DNA of 17,515 nucleotides from Verrucomicrobiota bacterium (GCA_019241095.1 JAFAXJ010000182.1:1-17515); one strand, 5' to 3'; shown: positions 6,741 to 14,792, counted from the stretch's first letter. Translations and numbers: made by a program. The notes: generated by a model not told the origin, from the letters alone.

Positions 6741-8507
6741 TTACAGGTCGATTACGACGTCGCCCTTAGGTTGGGAGCAACAGATCAGCAGATTGCCCTC
6801 GCCGGCCGGCTCGAGCGGTTCGGGTCGGTAGTCGACACTGCCCGATATCAAGCCGCTTTCGCAAGTGTGGCAGACCCCCGTACGGCACGACCAGCGCACC
6901 GGCACGTCACACGCTTCCGCGAATTCGAGAAGGCTCGAAAACCTTGGGTTCCAGCACACATTGAGGCCGCTGCGCACAAACGATACTCGTGGGCCCGAAC
7001 CCACAGGCCCCTCCGGCGGGTGCGGAGCTGCATGCGACGGATCGACGACGCCGGGCGTTATCGGTTTTCCTGCGCCGAAAATCTCCGTGTGCAGCCGGTC
7101 GTCTGAAACGCCCCAAGCCATCAATCCGTTACTCAAATCCAGCAGGAACGGAGCAGGCCCGCACAGATAGAAATCGGCATCGCGCGGCACACCAAGTTTT
7201 TCGAGCACTTCGACGGTGATACGTCCTGGAGCATCGAAGTCCACGCCCGGACGATCTCGGGGACCCGGACGACTGTATGCAATGAAGCTTTTGCCGCGCG
7301 GCAGCGCTTTGACCAAGTTGCGTGACTCCTCCGCAAACGCGTGATCCTCGCCGTTACGGGTTCCGAAAAGCCACCAGACTTCGCGGGGTGACATTTCGGC
7401 AGCTAGCGAATGCAGCATCGCAAGCACCGGAGTTGCTCCAACACCCGCGCTGAGTAACACCACTTGATTATCGCCCGATTGCAGGGTGAAATTGCCCCTC
7501 GGCGCTGCCACATCGAGCAAATGGCCCACCCTGACTTGCTCGTGCAAGTAAGTGCTCGCAACCCCGTTCACCTCCAGCTTGATGCTCACCCGGTAGTGGT
7601 CTGCGCTGGGCAAATCGGAAAGCGAATAGTTGCGCAACAGAACTGGACCTTTGGGCTCCGGTTGCATACGCAAAATAACAAACTGGCCGGCCTGACCAGC
7701 AACGAGTGGGCTGCCATCCGCAGGTATCAACGTCAATGATACCACGCTGAGGCTCTCCCGCTCTATACGTGACACTCTCAGCTGTCGGAATCCCGGCCAC
7801 GCAGGCGGCGGACCCCTCGGCGGCGCGAGTCCTGGGTTCCCTGACTCTGGGCCTCCACTCGTCTTCTGTTGCAGGATCGCCTGAAACGAACCCTGCCACC
7901 CCTTGCTCAATGCCGGAATGCGCAGAGCGCGCTCTAGTTGCTCGAGCCTATGGCCGGGCAGATAAAGCAATGCGTCAATCTCGGCGACGCTCATGTGCTC
8001 CGGGCCGTCTGCGACCTTTACAATTTCGTCGCCGGCTCCAACTTTCCCCTCTTCCAGTACACGAAAGTAAAAACCTGGTCGGTGGTGCGCGGCCATCAGG
8101 GCTGCCATTTGCGGTTCGTCCATGCGGATGCCCACGCGGTAGCACGTGACCCGCGGCTGCGATACCTCGAATAAGGCAGTGCCGATCCGATAGCGGTCGC
8201 CGATACACACTTCGAGGTCAGGCAAGCCATCGACGGTAAAATTTTCCCCAAATTGTCCGTACGAAAACCTAATGCGGCTGAGTTCGCGCTCCCAGTATCG
8301 GTAAGAATCTAGCTGATAAACCATAACAGCACGGTTCACGCCTCCATGGCCGGCCAAGTCTCCTTGGCCGTCACCATCGATATTGAGTTTTCGGACGACG
8401 ACGCGGCCCGGCGCTGGACTCTTCCAGATGCCCGTACGGACGGTTTTGCCGCGCCAGTTGATATTGCGTGGCAAACCGATGTTAACGGACACGAGCCGTG
8501 CGGACAT
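6741..8507 (-). CDS. MOSC domain fused to FAD/NAD(P) reductase and 2Fe-2S ferredoxin
   Basis: A 588-residue, probably self-contained electron-transfer enzyme. The start at 8507 (not the upstream 8540 ATG) is fixed by AGGAGG four bases before it. Domains in order: MOSC (about 20-165) with GDLAGHGGVNRAV, YGQFGENFTV and Cys122 in PRVTCYRVG, the position that binds the molybdenum cofactor; the YiiM-type 3-alpha helical segment (about 170-215); a proline-rich linker; FAD domain with RNYSLS (292-297); NAD(P)H domain with LSAGVGATPVLAML and CGPAPF (449-454); and a plant-type 2Fe-2S ferredoxin with CRTGVCHTC (Cys541, 546, 549) and a last Cys at 576/577. YiiM and YcbX reduce N-hydroxylated purines; this fusion would supply its own electrons. 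It follows the ABC transporter gene by 102 bases on the same strand and may be in the ergothioneine operon, though it has its own strong ribosome site. Confidence 0.9.
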   Translation of the reverse strand: MSARLVSVNIGLPRNINWRGKTVRTGIWKSPAPGRVVVRKLNIDGDGQGDLAGHGGVNRAVMVYQLDSYRYWERELSRIRFSYGQFGENFTVDGLPDLEVCIGDRYRIGTALFEVSQPRVTCYRVGIRMDEPQMAALMAAHHRPGFYFRVLEEGKVGAGDEIVKVADGPEHMSVAEIDALLYLPGHRLEQLERALRIPALSKGWQGSFQAILQQKTSGGPESGNPGLAPPRGPPPAWPGFRQLRVSRIERESLSVVSLTLIPADGSPLVAGQAGQFVILRMQPEPKGPVLLRNYSLSDLPSADHYRVSIKLEVNGVASTYLHEQVRVGHLLDVAAPRGNFTLQSGDNQVVLLSAGVGATPVLAMLHSLAAEMSPREVWWLFGTRNGEDHAFAEESRNLVKALPRGKSFIAYSRPGPRDRPGVDFDAPGRITVEVLEKLGVPRDADFYLCGPAPFLLDLSNGLMAWGVSDDRLHTEIFGAGKPITPGVVDPSHAAPHPPEGPVGSGPRVSFVRSGLNVCWNPRFSSLLEFAEACDVPVRWSCRTGVCHTCESGLISGSVDYRPEPLEPAGEGNLLICCSQPKGDVVIDL

Positions 8508-8511
8508 TTCT

Positions 8512-8517
8512 CCTCCT
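8512..8517 (-). promoter_or_regulatory. Strong ribosome-binding site deciding the MOSC-fusion start
   Basis: On the minus strand AGGAGG is followed by AGAA and then the ATG at 8507. It is the strongest Shine-Dalgarno match in the window and rules out the upstream in-frame ATG at 8540. Confidence 0.8.
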
Positions 8518-8609
8518 GACCCTTCGCGAGTGTACCACAAACCTTTCAGAGCGCTCGCAAAAACCTTTCGAATGCTGCGCTGACTGGTATGTCGGCATAA
8601 GCAAATTTT

Positions 8610-10073
8610 TCATTCTTTGAGTCGCAGACCTTTCGGGACGAAGATGCGGTCCAGTCCGTCGAAGAAGAACTGTACCAGCAGTGCGAGTAAGGCAGCGGGA
8701 ATTGCGCCCTGCAAAATCGTGCTGTAATCATTCAGATTGAGCCCGCTGATAATCGGTTCTCCCAATCCGCCGACCCCGATGAGTGCAGCCAGCGTCGCGG
8801 TGCCAACGTCAATGATCGCGCTGGTTTTTACTCCGGCCAAAATCGTACGTGAAGCAAGTGGCAAGAAAACTTTCCAAAGTTGCGCGTGTGGCTCCAATCC
8901 CAGCGCCGCAGCGGATTCACGGACGGCCGTTGGGATGTCCTGCAGACCGGTCGCAGTATTTCGAACGATCGGCAACAGGCTGTATAAAAACAGGGCGAAA
9001 ATCGCCGTTACCGGGCTGATCCCGAAGAATGGGAGTGGCACAAGCAACGCAAGTAAGGCTAGAGACGGGATAGTTTGGACCACACCGCTGGTCGCGAGAA
9101 TGAAGTTGCTGACCTGCCCGGGACGACTCGCCCGAATGCCAAGTGGTATGCCGACAATGATTCCCAGGAAAAGCGAGGCCCCAACCAATTCCAAGTGTCG
9201 CAACGTCCAGCGCCCGATTTTTCCGAAGAGGTCATTGGAAGGGGAGATTGGCTTTTGGCCAAAATAAAGCGCCGCGGCTAAAGCATAATTTTTTGTCCGC
9301 TCAGCTTCAGAGTTTAAGCGCCTCATGCGTGCTTCATCGAGCGTGCCCACGAGTTTTTCCATCGTGGCCACGGCACGACTTTCCATATCGAGCCGGTAAA
9401 GAAACACCGCTTTATATTGCGGAAAAAAATGGAGATCATCATCGAGGACTATGAGGTCGTTTTCCGCGATCTTGGCGTCCGTCGAGTAGGCGTCTTTGAG
9501 GTCAATCGAGCCAGTCGCTAACGCAGCGTAGCCGAGCGCGTGGTCAATCCCGCGCACGTTGTGCATCTGTAAGCCGTAACGTGTAGTGAGCGGCACCCAT
9601 CCATCCTGACGGTCGAGGAATTCATGTGTCACGCCAATGTTCAGCTCAGGGTGGTTCCGCAGGTCGCTGATCTTGGAGATACCGAGTTTGGCAGCACGAT
9701 CTCGCCGCATGACTAGCGCGTACGTGTTGTTGAAACCAAGCTCCCCGGTCATGCCAATGCCCTCTTGGCGAAGCAACGCGCGCATTCTATCTGTGCTTAA
9801 TGGATGCTTTGTTTTTAAAATTTCCTCGGTGATTGTGCCGGTGTATTCGGGATAAAGCGCAATTTCGCCTCCGCGCAATGCTTGCCACAAAATGATTGTG
9901 CCGCCCATTCCCTGTTTGTGTTCGACGGTGAAACCGGCGTTTTGCAAAGCGGTCTTGGCAATCTCACCCAACACATAGGACTCGGTGAATCTCTTTGAGC
10001 CGACAACAATTTGTTGCGGCTGCGCTACCGAACAGGAAGCGAAAATCGCGAAAAGTATGGCTGCCGATTTCAT
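8610..10073 (-). CDS. egtU: Fused binding-protein/permease of an osmoprotectant-type (EgtU-like) ABC transporter
   Basis: A 487-residue fusion. Residues 1-19 are a signal peptide (hydrophobic core, then SVA before QPQQ). Residues 20-275 are an OpuAC/OpuBC-type solute-binding domain opening with IVVGSKRFTESYVLGEI and containing ALYPEYTGT (73-80) and STDAKIAENDLIVLDDD. From about 285 to 478 is the permease, with about five hydrophobic helices and the EAA loop ESAAALGLEPHAQLWKVFLP (386-405), which docks the ATPase. Start and stop are clear; its ATG overlaps the ATPase stop by four bases (ATGA). EgtU, as I know it from Helicobacter and Streptococcus, is also a permease/binding-protein fusion but with the permease first, so this is the reverse order. 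The ergothioneine operon context makes ergothioneine or its precursors the likely ligand; choline, glycine betaine or carnitine remain possible. The gene symbol is by context only. Confidence 0.8.
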   Translation of the reverse strand: MKSAAILFAIFASCSVAQPQQIVVGSKRFTESYVLGEIAKTALQNAGFTVEHKQGMGGTIILWQALRGGEIALYPEYTGTITEEILKTKHPLSTDRMRALLRQEGIGMTGELGFNNTYALVMRRDRAAKLGISKISDLRNHPELNIGVTHEFLDRQDGWVPLTTRYGLQMHNVRGIDHALGYAALATGSIDLKDAYSTDAKIAENDLIVLDDDLHFFPQYKAVFLYRLDMESRAVATMEKLVGTLDEARMRRLNSEAERTKNYALAAALYFGQKPISPSNDLFGKIGRWTLRHLELVGASLFLGIIVGIPLGIRASRPGQVSNFILATSGVVQTIPSLALLALLVPLPFFGISPVTAIFALFLYSLLPIVRNTATGLQDIPTAVRESAAALGLEPHAQLWKVFLPLASRTILAGVKTSAIIDVGTATLAALIGVGGLGEPIISGLNLNDYSTILQGAIPAALLALLVQFFFDGLDRIFVPKGLRLKE

Positions 10074-10804
10074 ATCGCCGCAAGTCCGCGCTGCGCGTGT
10101 AGAAAGTCTCGGACAAATGTTGATGCCGGCCTGCTACGCAGGTCGTCGAGCGTTCCGGATTGAACAACACGGCCTTCGTTCAGCAACACAATCACGTTCG
10201 CAAAAAAGCCGGCCTCCGCCATGTCGTGCGTGACCAACACGATCGTCTGTTGCAGGCGCTGAAAAATCTCCTTCAGCTCATCCTGGAGGCGTGCTCGGAC
10301 CATTGGATCAAGTGCGCCGAGCGGCTCGTCTAGCAGCAGCACGTTCGGCTGCAGCATTAGTGCCCGCATGAGGCTCACGCGCTGCCGTTGCCCACCCGAG
10401 AGCTCGACAGGATAGCGAGTGAGTGCATTTTCGGGGAAATGAGTTAGCTCGCAGAGCTCGCGCAGTCGGGTCTGCATTTGCCGTGCCGGCTGGTTTAAAT
10501 GCTTCGCCATCAGCAAGACATTCTGCGCAGCAGTCAAATGGGCGAACAGGCCGCCTTCCTGAATCACGTAGCCGATCCGCCGCCGCAGGGCTAGAACGCT
10601 GCTCTCCGAGACGCGCTGACCCTCGATTCTGATTGTGCCGGTCGTCGGCTCGAGCAAGCCAATGATTAGCCTCAAAATCGTCGACTTGCCGCAGCCGCTG
10701 GGCCCGATGAGAACGGTTGTTCTTCCCGCGTCAATGCACAGATCCGTTTCATAAAGGGCGATCGTTGCGCCAAATCTCTTGCTGACGGATTCGAGTTCAA
10801 TCAT
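10070..10804 (-). CDS. egtV: ABC transporter ATPase, osmoprotectant/EgtV-like
   Basis: A 244-residue nucleotide-binding subunit. The start MIELESV at 10804 is chosen because its ATG overlaps the egtD TGA by four bases (ATGA); an upstream extension of 22 residues would lie within egtD and is not conserved in style. All ATPase motifs are intact: Walker A GPSGCGKST (34-42), Q-loop Gln82, signature LSGGQ (135-139), Walker B VLLLDE (155-160) and switch His193. It stops soon after the ABC domain (last residues AQRGLAAI), so the CBS-pair domain seen in OpuA/OpuC-type ATPases is absent. It pairs with the downstream fused permease, also joined by an ATGA overlap. It works at the inner face of the membrane, coupling ATP hydrolysis to uptake. 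The symbol is by context; the family alone says quaternary-amine transporter. Confidence 0.85.
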   Translation of the reverse strand: MIELESVSKRFGATIALYETDLCIDAGRTTVLIGPSGCGKSTILRLIIGLLEPTTGTIRIEGQRVSESSVLALRRRIGYVIQEGGLFAHLTAAQNVLLMAKHLNQPARQMQTRLRELCELTHFPENALTRYPVELSGGQRQRVSLMRALMLQPNVLLLDEPLGALDPMVRARLQDELKEIFQRLQQTIVLVTHDMAEAGFFANVIVLLNEGRVVQSGTLDDLRSRPASTFVRDFLHAQRGLAAI

Positions 10805-11775
10805 TCGACCGCGAGATAGTGCACACTGAACAGCTTTGCGTCGTCGGTCCAGAGGCTTTTGACGGCCCATCCCGACCGTCCGGCGAGTTTGGCAAACTCG
10901 TCCACGCTGTATTTGTACGAGTGTTCTGTGACAATGTGCTCTCCCTCCTGGAAGTAAAAGGTCGTTCCGTTTAGTTGTATGGTCTGCTCGACCAAGCTCA
11001 CCAGTCGCATCTCGATCCGGCCAAATTCTTCATTGTAAAACGCATGATGCTGGAATTTGTCCCGCCGAATCCCGGCGCCGAATGAGCGATTGATCCGGGT
11101 GAGCAAGTTGAGATTGAATCTGGCGGTGACACCACGCGCGTCATTGTAGGCGCGCTCAAGCGTGAGCCGGTCTTTTTTCAAATCCACTCCAATTAAGAGT
11201 CCGCCGCCCGCGCCGCAAAGGAGCGAAATTCTGCGCAAAAAATTCTCGGCCTCAGCCGGCTCGAGGTTGCCAATCGTTGAACCTGGAAAAAAAGCAACTG
11301 TCCGGCGCACCGGACGGGGCGTGTCCGGCAACGTAAATGCTGTAGTAAAGTCGGCACATACCGGTGTGATGCAGAGCTCCGGATAAATGTGTGCAAGTCT
11401 GGCCGAACAGCGTAATAAATTTTCCCGCGCGATATCGACCGGCACGTAGGCGGCCGGTGCGTGCAGGTGATCTAGCATAATCCGTGTCTTATCGTTGCTG
11501 CCACTGCCAAACTCAACCAAACGGCACTCCGGGCCGAATAGATCGCAAATCTCGCCGACTTTTTCCCGCAAGATGCCCATCTCGGTGCGCGTGAGATAAT
11601 ATTCGTCGAGGCTGCAAATCTCATCAAAGAGCTGGCAGCCGATCTCGTCGTAGAAAAATTTCGCCGCGATAGACTTTGGGCGTCGCGAGAGGCCCCGTAA
11701 AAGCTCGGCCAGAAACGCGTCAACCGAAGGTTCCAAATCATGCAGAGCAGGGTGTGCGTCGCTGCGGACTTTCAT
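10801..11775 (-). CDS. egtD: L-histidine N-alpha-methyltransferase EgtD
   Basis: A 324-residue cytoplasmic SAM-dependent methyltransferase that adds three methyl groups to the histidine alpha-amine, giving hercynine, the first step of ergothioneine synthesis. The length equals the family's usual 320-330. Seen: KFFYDEIGCQLFDEICSLDEYYLTRTE (spanning about 39-65, the substrate-pocket region), the SAM loop VEFGSGSNDKTR (about 87-98), FFPGSTIGNLE (162-172) with Asn170 at the place of the histidine-binding Asn, GVDLKKD, and TEHSYKYS (283-290) with Glu284 and Ser286 spaced like the substrate-binding Glu/Ser of mycobacterial EgtD. No pocket residue appears lost. It starts 38 bases after egtB and is translationally coupled to the ABC ATPase downstream. 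Confidence 0.95.
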   Translation of the reverse strand: MKVRSDAHPALHDLEPSVDAFLAELLRGLSRRPKSIAAKFFYDEIGCQLFDEICSLDEYYLTRTEMGILREKVGEICDLFGPECRLVEFGSGSNDKTRIMLDHLHAPAAYVPVDIARENLLRCSARLAHIYPELCITPVCADFTTAFTLPDTPRPVRRTVAFFPGSTIGNLEPAEAENFLRRISLLCGAGGGLLIGVDLKKDRLTLERAYNDARGVTARFNLNLLTRINRSFGAGIRRDKFQHHAFYNEEFGRIEMRLVSLVEQTIQLNGTTFYFQEGEHIVTEHSYKYSVDEFAKLAGRSGWAVKSLWTDDAKLFSVHYLAVE

Positions 11776-11813
11776 CGCTCAAACAATTCCTGACGCGGCA
11801 ACAACAGACCGAG

Positions 11814-13166
11814 TCAGACCACCCCTTTTGCCAGGCGGATTCCCATGAACTGCCAGCGTGCGTTTGGCGGAAAAAAATTGCGGTAGGTTTTGCGTATGTG
11901 TGACTGCGAGGTGGCGCATGAGCCACCTCGCAGGACGTACTGATTGCACATGAATTTGCCGTTGTACTCGCCGAGTGCGCCGGCCGCCGTTACGTACGCT
12001 GGGTACGGCGAATATGAACTACTTGTCCATTCCCAAACATCGCCAAACATTTGCGCAGGCGCCTGGACGCCGGCTATATCGTCCAGCGGGATCGGATGGA
12101 AACTTTGCTTATCCACGAAGTTTCCTGCGTAGGGCAAATCCGCCGCTGCGACCTCCCATTCGAACTCGGTTGGCAAACGTGCCCCCGCCCACCGCGCAAA
12201 CGCATCGGCCTCGAAATAGCTGACATGGCAAACCGGTTCGTTCTTATTGAGTTGGCGTACACCGGCGAGGGTGAAGATCGACCAATTCCCGTCACCGCCT
12301 TCCCAATACAGTGGCGCTTCCCAGCGCTGTTCACAAACCGTGTACCACCCGAGTGACAGCCAAAATTCTGGCCGGTGATAACCGCCGTCTTCGATGAATT
12401 CAATGTATTCTCCGTTCGTAACTAGGCGAGACGCGAGATGGAAATCCTCAACAAACTGCCGGTGCCGCGGCTCCTCGTTGTCGTAAAAAAATCCGGTGCC
12501 AGCGTGCCCGATCTGATAAACTCCCGCCCGGAATGGCACCCACTCGATCGGAGGAACTGTGGAGCTTATTTTTTGTATGTGCTCGCGAAAGATGGGACGC
12601 AAAGGATTTTCGGAGAACACGTGTTTTATGTCGGTCAACATCAGCTCCTGATGTTGTTGTTCGTGATTGATGCCCAGGACGATAGTGGGCGCGAACTGCT
12701 TGAGGAGGTCCTCATTTTCCAAAATGCCTTCCATCAACGCATCTACTCCATGTCGGTATTCTAAAGTCTCGCTTAAAGTGGGGCGGGAAATAAGGCCCCG
12801 CTTAGGCCGACAGTGCATCTTACCAGCGGCATTGTAATAGGAATTGAACAAATAAGCATACTGCGGATTGATCGGCGTGTAATCCGACCGAGCTTCTTTG
12901 AGGACGAAGGTCTCAAAAAACCAACTGGTGTGTGCCAGATGCCATTTCGTCGGACTCACCTCCGGAACAGTCTGGACGACGCAATCCTCAGGCCGAAGAG
13001 TTTCGCAAAAGCTTTCGCTCAGTTCTCGAACGCGACAATAAGCCGCGCCCAGGTCATCCGAGCGTTTGCTTGGTTGATTCGGGGATGTTCTGGTCGCAGT
13101 TCCCGTCGAAGCTATTGGAAGGGTAGGCACGACTACGACTTTAATAGAAAAGAGGGACCACGCCAA
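11814..13166 (-). CDS. egtB: Sulfoxide synthase EgtB (non-heme iron)
   Basis: About 435-450 residues; forms the C-S bond between hercynine and a thiol using O2 and iron. N-terminal DinB-like domain: SPTKWHLAHTSW with His79, then NHEQQHQELM with His168 and His172, the three iron-binding histidines. C-terminal formylglycine-enzyme-like domain: PFRAGVYQIG, NEEPRHRQFVEDF, RLPTEFEWE, GDVWEWTSSSYSPYPAY, LRGGSCATSQSHIRKTYRNF and FMGIRLA. The C-terminal RNFFPPNARWQF lacks the Asp/Arg pair that binds gamma-glutamylcysteine in mycobacterial EgtB (RNWDHPIRR as I recall it), so cysteine may be the direct donor, fitting the absence of egtA and egtC. There is no methyltransferase domain, so it is not OvoA. 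The start is uncertain: TTG at 13166 (in-frame stop eight codons upstream) or GTG at 13130; neither has a clear ribosome site. First gene of the operon. Confidence 0.93.
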   Translation of the reverse strand: MAWSLFSIKVVVVPTLPIASTGTATRTSPNQPSKRSDDLGAAYCRVRELSESFCETLRPEDCVVQTVPEVSPTKWHLAHTSWFFETFVLKEARSDYTPINPQYAYLFNSYYNAAGKMHCRPKRGLISRPTLSETLEYRHGVDALMEGILENEDLLKQFAPTIVLGINHEQQHQELMLTDIKHVFSENPLRPIFREHIQKISSTVPPIEWVPFRAGVYQIGHAGTGFFYDNEEPRHRQFVEDFHLASRLVTNGEYIEFIEDGGYHRPEFWLSLGWYTVCEQRWEAPLYWEGGDGNWSIFTLAGVRQLNKNEPVCHVSYFEADAFARWAGARLPTEFEWEVAAADLPYAGNFVDKQSFHPIPLDDIAGVQAPAQMFGDVWEWTSSSYSPYPAYVTAAGALGEYNGKFMCNQYVLRGGSCATSQSHIRKTYRNFFPPNARWQFMGIRLAKGVV

Positions 13167-13406
13167 AGGTAAAATCGGCTCGGTTTATCCGGAGCCAAGT
13201 CGTTCCCCTTCGTCGGGCTCGTTCTCGATAGTGTTTTCATTGTAGCCTGCCGAGCAGGATTCGATCTGCCTGAGAAAGCTCCTGGCTTCCCAATCATTTC
13301 TGTTATTTTGTTATCGTTGGTACCCCGATCCAGAGCGAGCACATGATCAAATCCTTGCGGAAAAAGAGCGGATTACCTGGGCAGCAACATGAGAAAGGAC
13401 CTGTTT
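13167..13406. promoter_or_regulatory. Divergent promoter region between egtB and the disulfide oxidoreductase
   Basis: A 240-base non-coding stretch between two divergently transcribed genes must carry both promoters. A small hairpin CCTGC-CGA-GCAGG lies at 13246-13258. On the plus side the region ends in GAAAGGAC seven bases before the ATG at 13407, a good ribosome site that favours this start over the ATG at 13389. No clear -35/-10 pair or known operator was recognised. Confidence 0.45.
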
Positions 13407-14792
13407 ATGTCAAATGCATATGACGCTATCATAGTCGGAACGGGACAAGCCGGGGCGCCTTTGGCGGGGCGTTTGAGTGAGGCCGGGATGAAAGTTGCTA
13501 TCATTGAGCGCAAACTATTCGGCGGCACGTGTGTCAATACGGGTTGCACACCCACTAAAACCTTGGTAGCAAGCGCCTATGCGGCTCATTTGGCGCGTCG
13601 AGGCGCCGACTTTGGCGTAATGATCAATGGCCAGGTGGGAGTAGACATGAAGAAAGTGAAGGCCAGGAAAGACGCCGTGTCGGGCCAGTCGCAGAAAAAT
13701 GTCGAGTCATGGCTAAAGCAGTTGCAGAACTGTACCGTTTACCAAGGCCACGCCCGTTTCACATCTCCCACCGAGATCAGCGTAGGAACAACGTTGCTGA
13801 CGGCGGCGCGCATATTCATCAATGTCGGGGGGCGTGCTCAAACGCCTTCAATGCCCGGGCTTGATCAGGTCGAATACCTTACCAATAGCTCGATGATGGA
13901 CGTCGATTTTCTCCCTCGACATTTGGTGGTCATAGGCGGCAGCTACGTAGGCCTTGAATTCGGCCAGATGTATCGACGTTTTGGCAGTGAAGTCACAATC
14001 ATCGAAATGGGGCCGCGTTTGATTCATCGCGAAGATGAAGATGTCTCGACCGCAGTGACAGAGATACTGGAACGCGAGGGCATCAACGTGCGCCTTAACG
14101 CAAAGTGCTTGGCCGTAAGGAAACAAGGAAAGGAACTGGCTGTGACGCTCGATTGCACAAACGGCAGTCCCGAGGTGAGCGGGTCCCATCTCTTGCTCGC
14201 AGTAGGACGTCGTCCCAATACCGATGATCTTGGGCTCGATAAGGCTGGCGTTTCTGTCGATCAGCATGGCTACATAGAGGTCAATGATGAGCTGCGCACG
14301 AACATCCCGGGCATCTGGGCCATGGGAGACTGCAACGGGAAGGGCGCCTTCACCCATACGGCCTACAATGACTATGAAATCGTCGCCGCGAATATTCTGG
14401 ACCAGGATCACCGGCAGGTGAGCGACCGGATCCCTGCCTATGCACTTTATATCGACCCGCCGTTGGGCAGAGCAGGGATGAGCGAGACGGAGGTCCGAAG
14501 CACGGGGAAGCCCGCATTAGTCGGAAAACGGCCGATGACGAAAGTGAATCGTGCAATCGAAAAAGGCGAGACTCAAGGTTTCATGAAGATAGTGATCGCC
14601 GCGGATACGAAGCAAATCTTGGGCGCCGCCATTTTAGGGACCGGTGGCGATGAGGTCGTTCACTCGATCCTTGATTTAATGTATGCTAAGGCGCCTTACA
14701 CGGTGGCGCAGCGAGCAGTGCACATTCACCCAACCGTTTCGGAGCGCATCCCGACCATGCTCGGCGAACTGCGACCGCTTGCTAGCATTTGA
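13407..14792 (+). CDS. Pyridine nucleotide-disulfide oxidoreductase, MerA-like FAD protein
   Basis: A 461-residue class I flavoprotein disulfide reductase. The start MSNAYD at 13407 has GAAAGGA upstream; the ATG 18 bases earlier has none. Seen: FAD-binding IIVGTGQAG (8-16), the redox-active pair GGTCVNTGC with Cys42 and Cys47, NAD(P)H-binding VIGGSYVGLEFG, a second FAD motif WAMGDCNG, and a C-terminal dimerisation domain with HIHPTVSERIP carrying the His-Glu acid-base pair. It lacks the N-terminal HMA domain and C-terminal cysteine pair of true mercuric reductase, so mercury reduction is unlikely. Family members reduce low-molecular disulfides (glutathione, mycothiol), lipoamide or metals. 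It is divergent from egtB, so a role in reducing an oxidised thiol, perhaps linked to ergothioneine, is possible but unproven. All catalytic residues are present. Confidence 0.85.
   Translation: MSNAYDAIIVGTGQAGAPLAGRLSEAGMKVAIIERKLFGGTCVNTGCTPTKTLVASAYAAHLARRGADFGVMINGQVGVDMKKVKARKDAVSGQSQKNVESWLKQLQNCTVYQGHARFTSPTEISVGTTLLTAARIFINVGGRAQTPSMPGLDQVEYLTNSSMMDVDFLPRHLVVIGGSYVGLEFGQMYRRFGSEVTIIEMGPRLIHREDEDVSTAVTEILEREGINVRLNAKCLAVRKQGKELAVTLDCTNGSPEVSGSHLLLAVGRRPNTDDLGLDKAGVSVDQHGYIEVNDELRTNIPGIWAMGDCNGKGAFTHTAYNDYEIVAANILDQDHRQVSDRIPAYALYIDPPLGRAGMSETEVRSTGKPALVGKRPMTKVNRAIEKGETQGFMKIVIAADTKQILGAAILGTGGDEVVHSILDLMYAKAPYTVAQRAVHIHPTVSERIPTMLGELRPLASI

Noticed and set aside
8737..9267. 176-codon plus-strand open frame opposite the permease domain
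   Set aside because: Antisense to a clearly conserved permease; translation rich in Pro/Ser/Arg with no family resemblance.
13848..14411. 187-codon minus-strand open frame inside the oxidoreductase gene
   Set aside because: The opposite strand encodes the conserved NAD(P)H and FAD motifs; this frame is a shadow.
13407..14792. Calling the oxidoreductase mercuric reductase (merA)
   Set aside because: It has the family fold and CxxxxC pair but lacks the N-terminal HMA domain and the C-terminal cysteine pair that bind mercury, and no mer genes are nearby.
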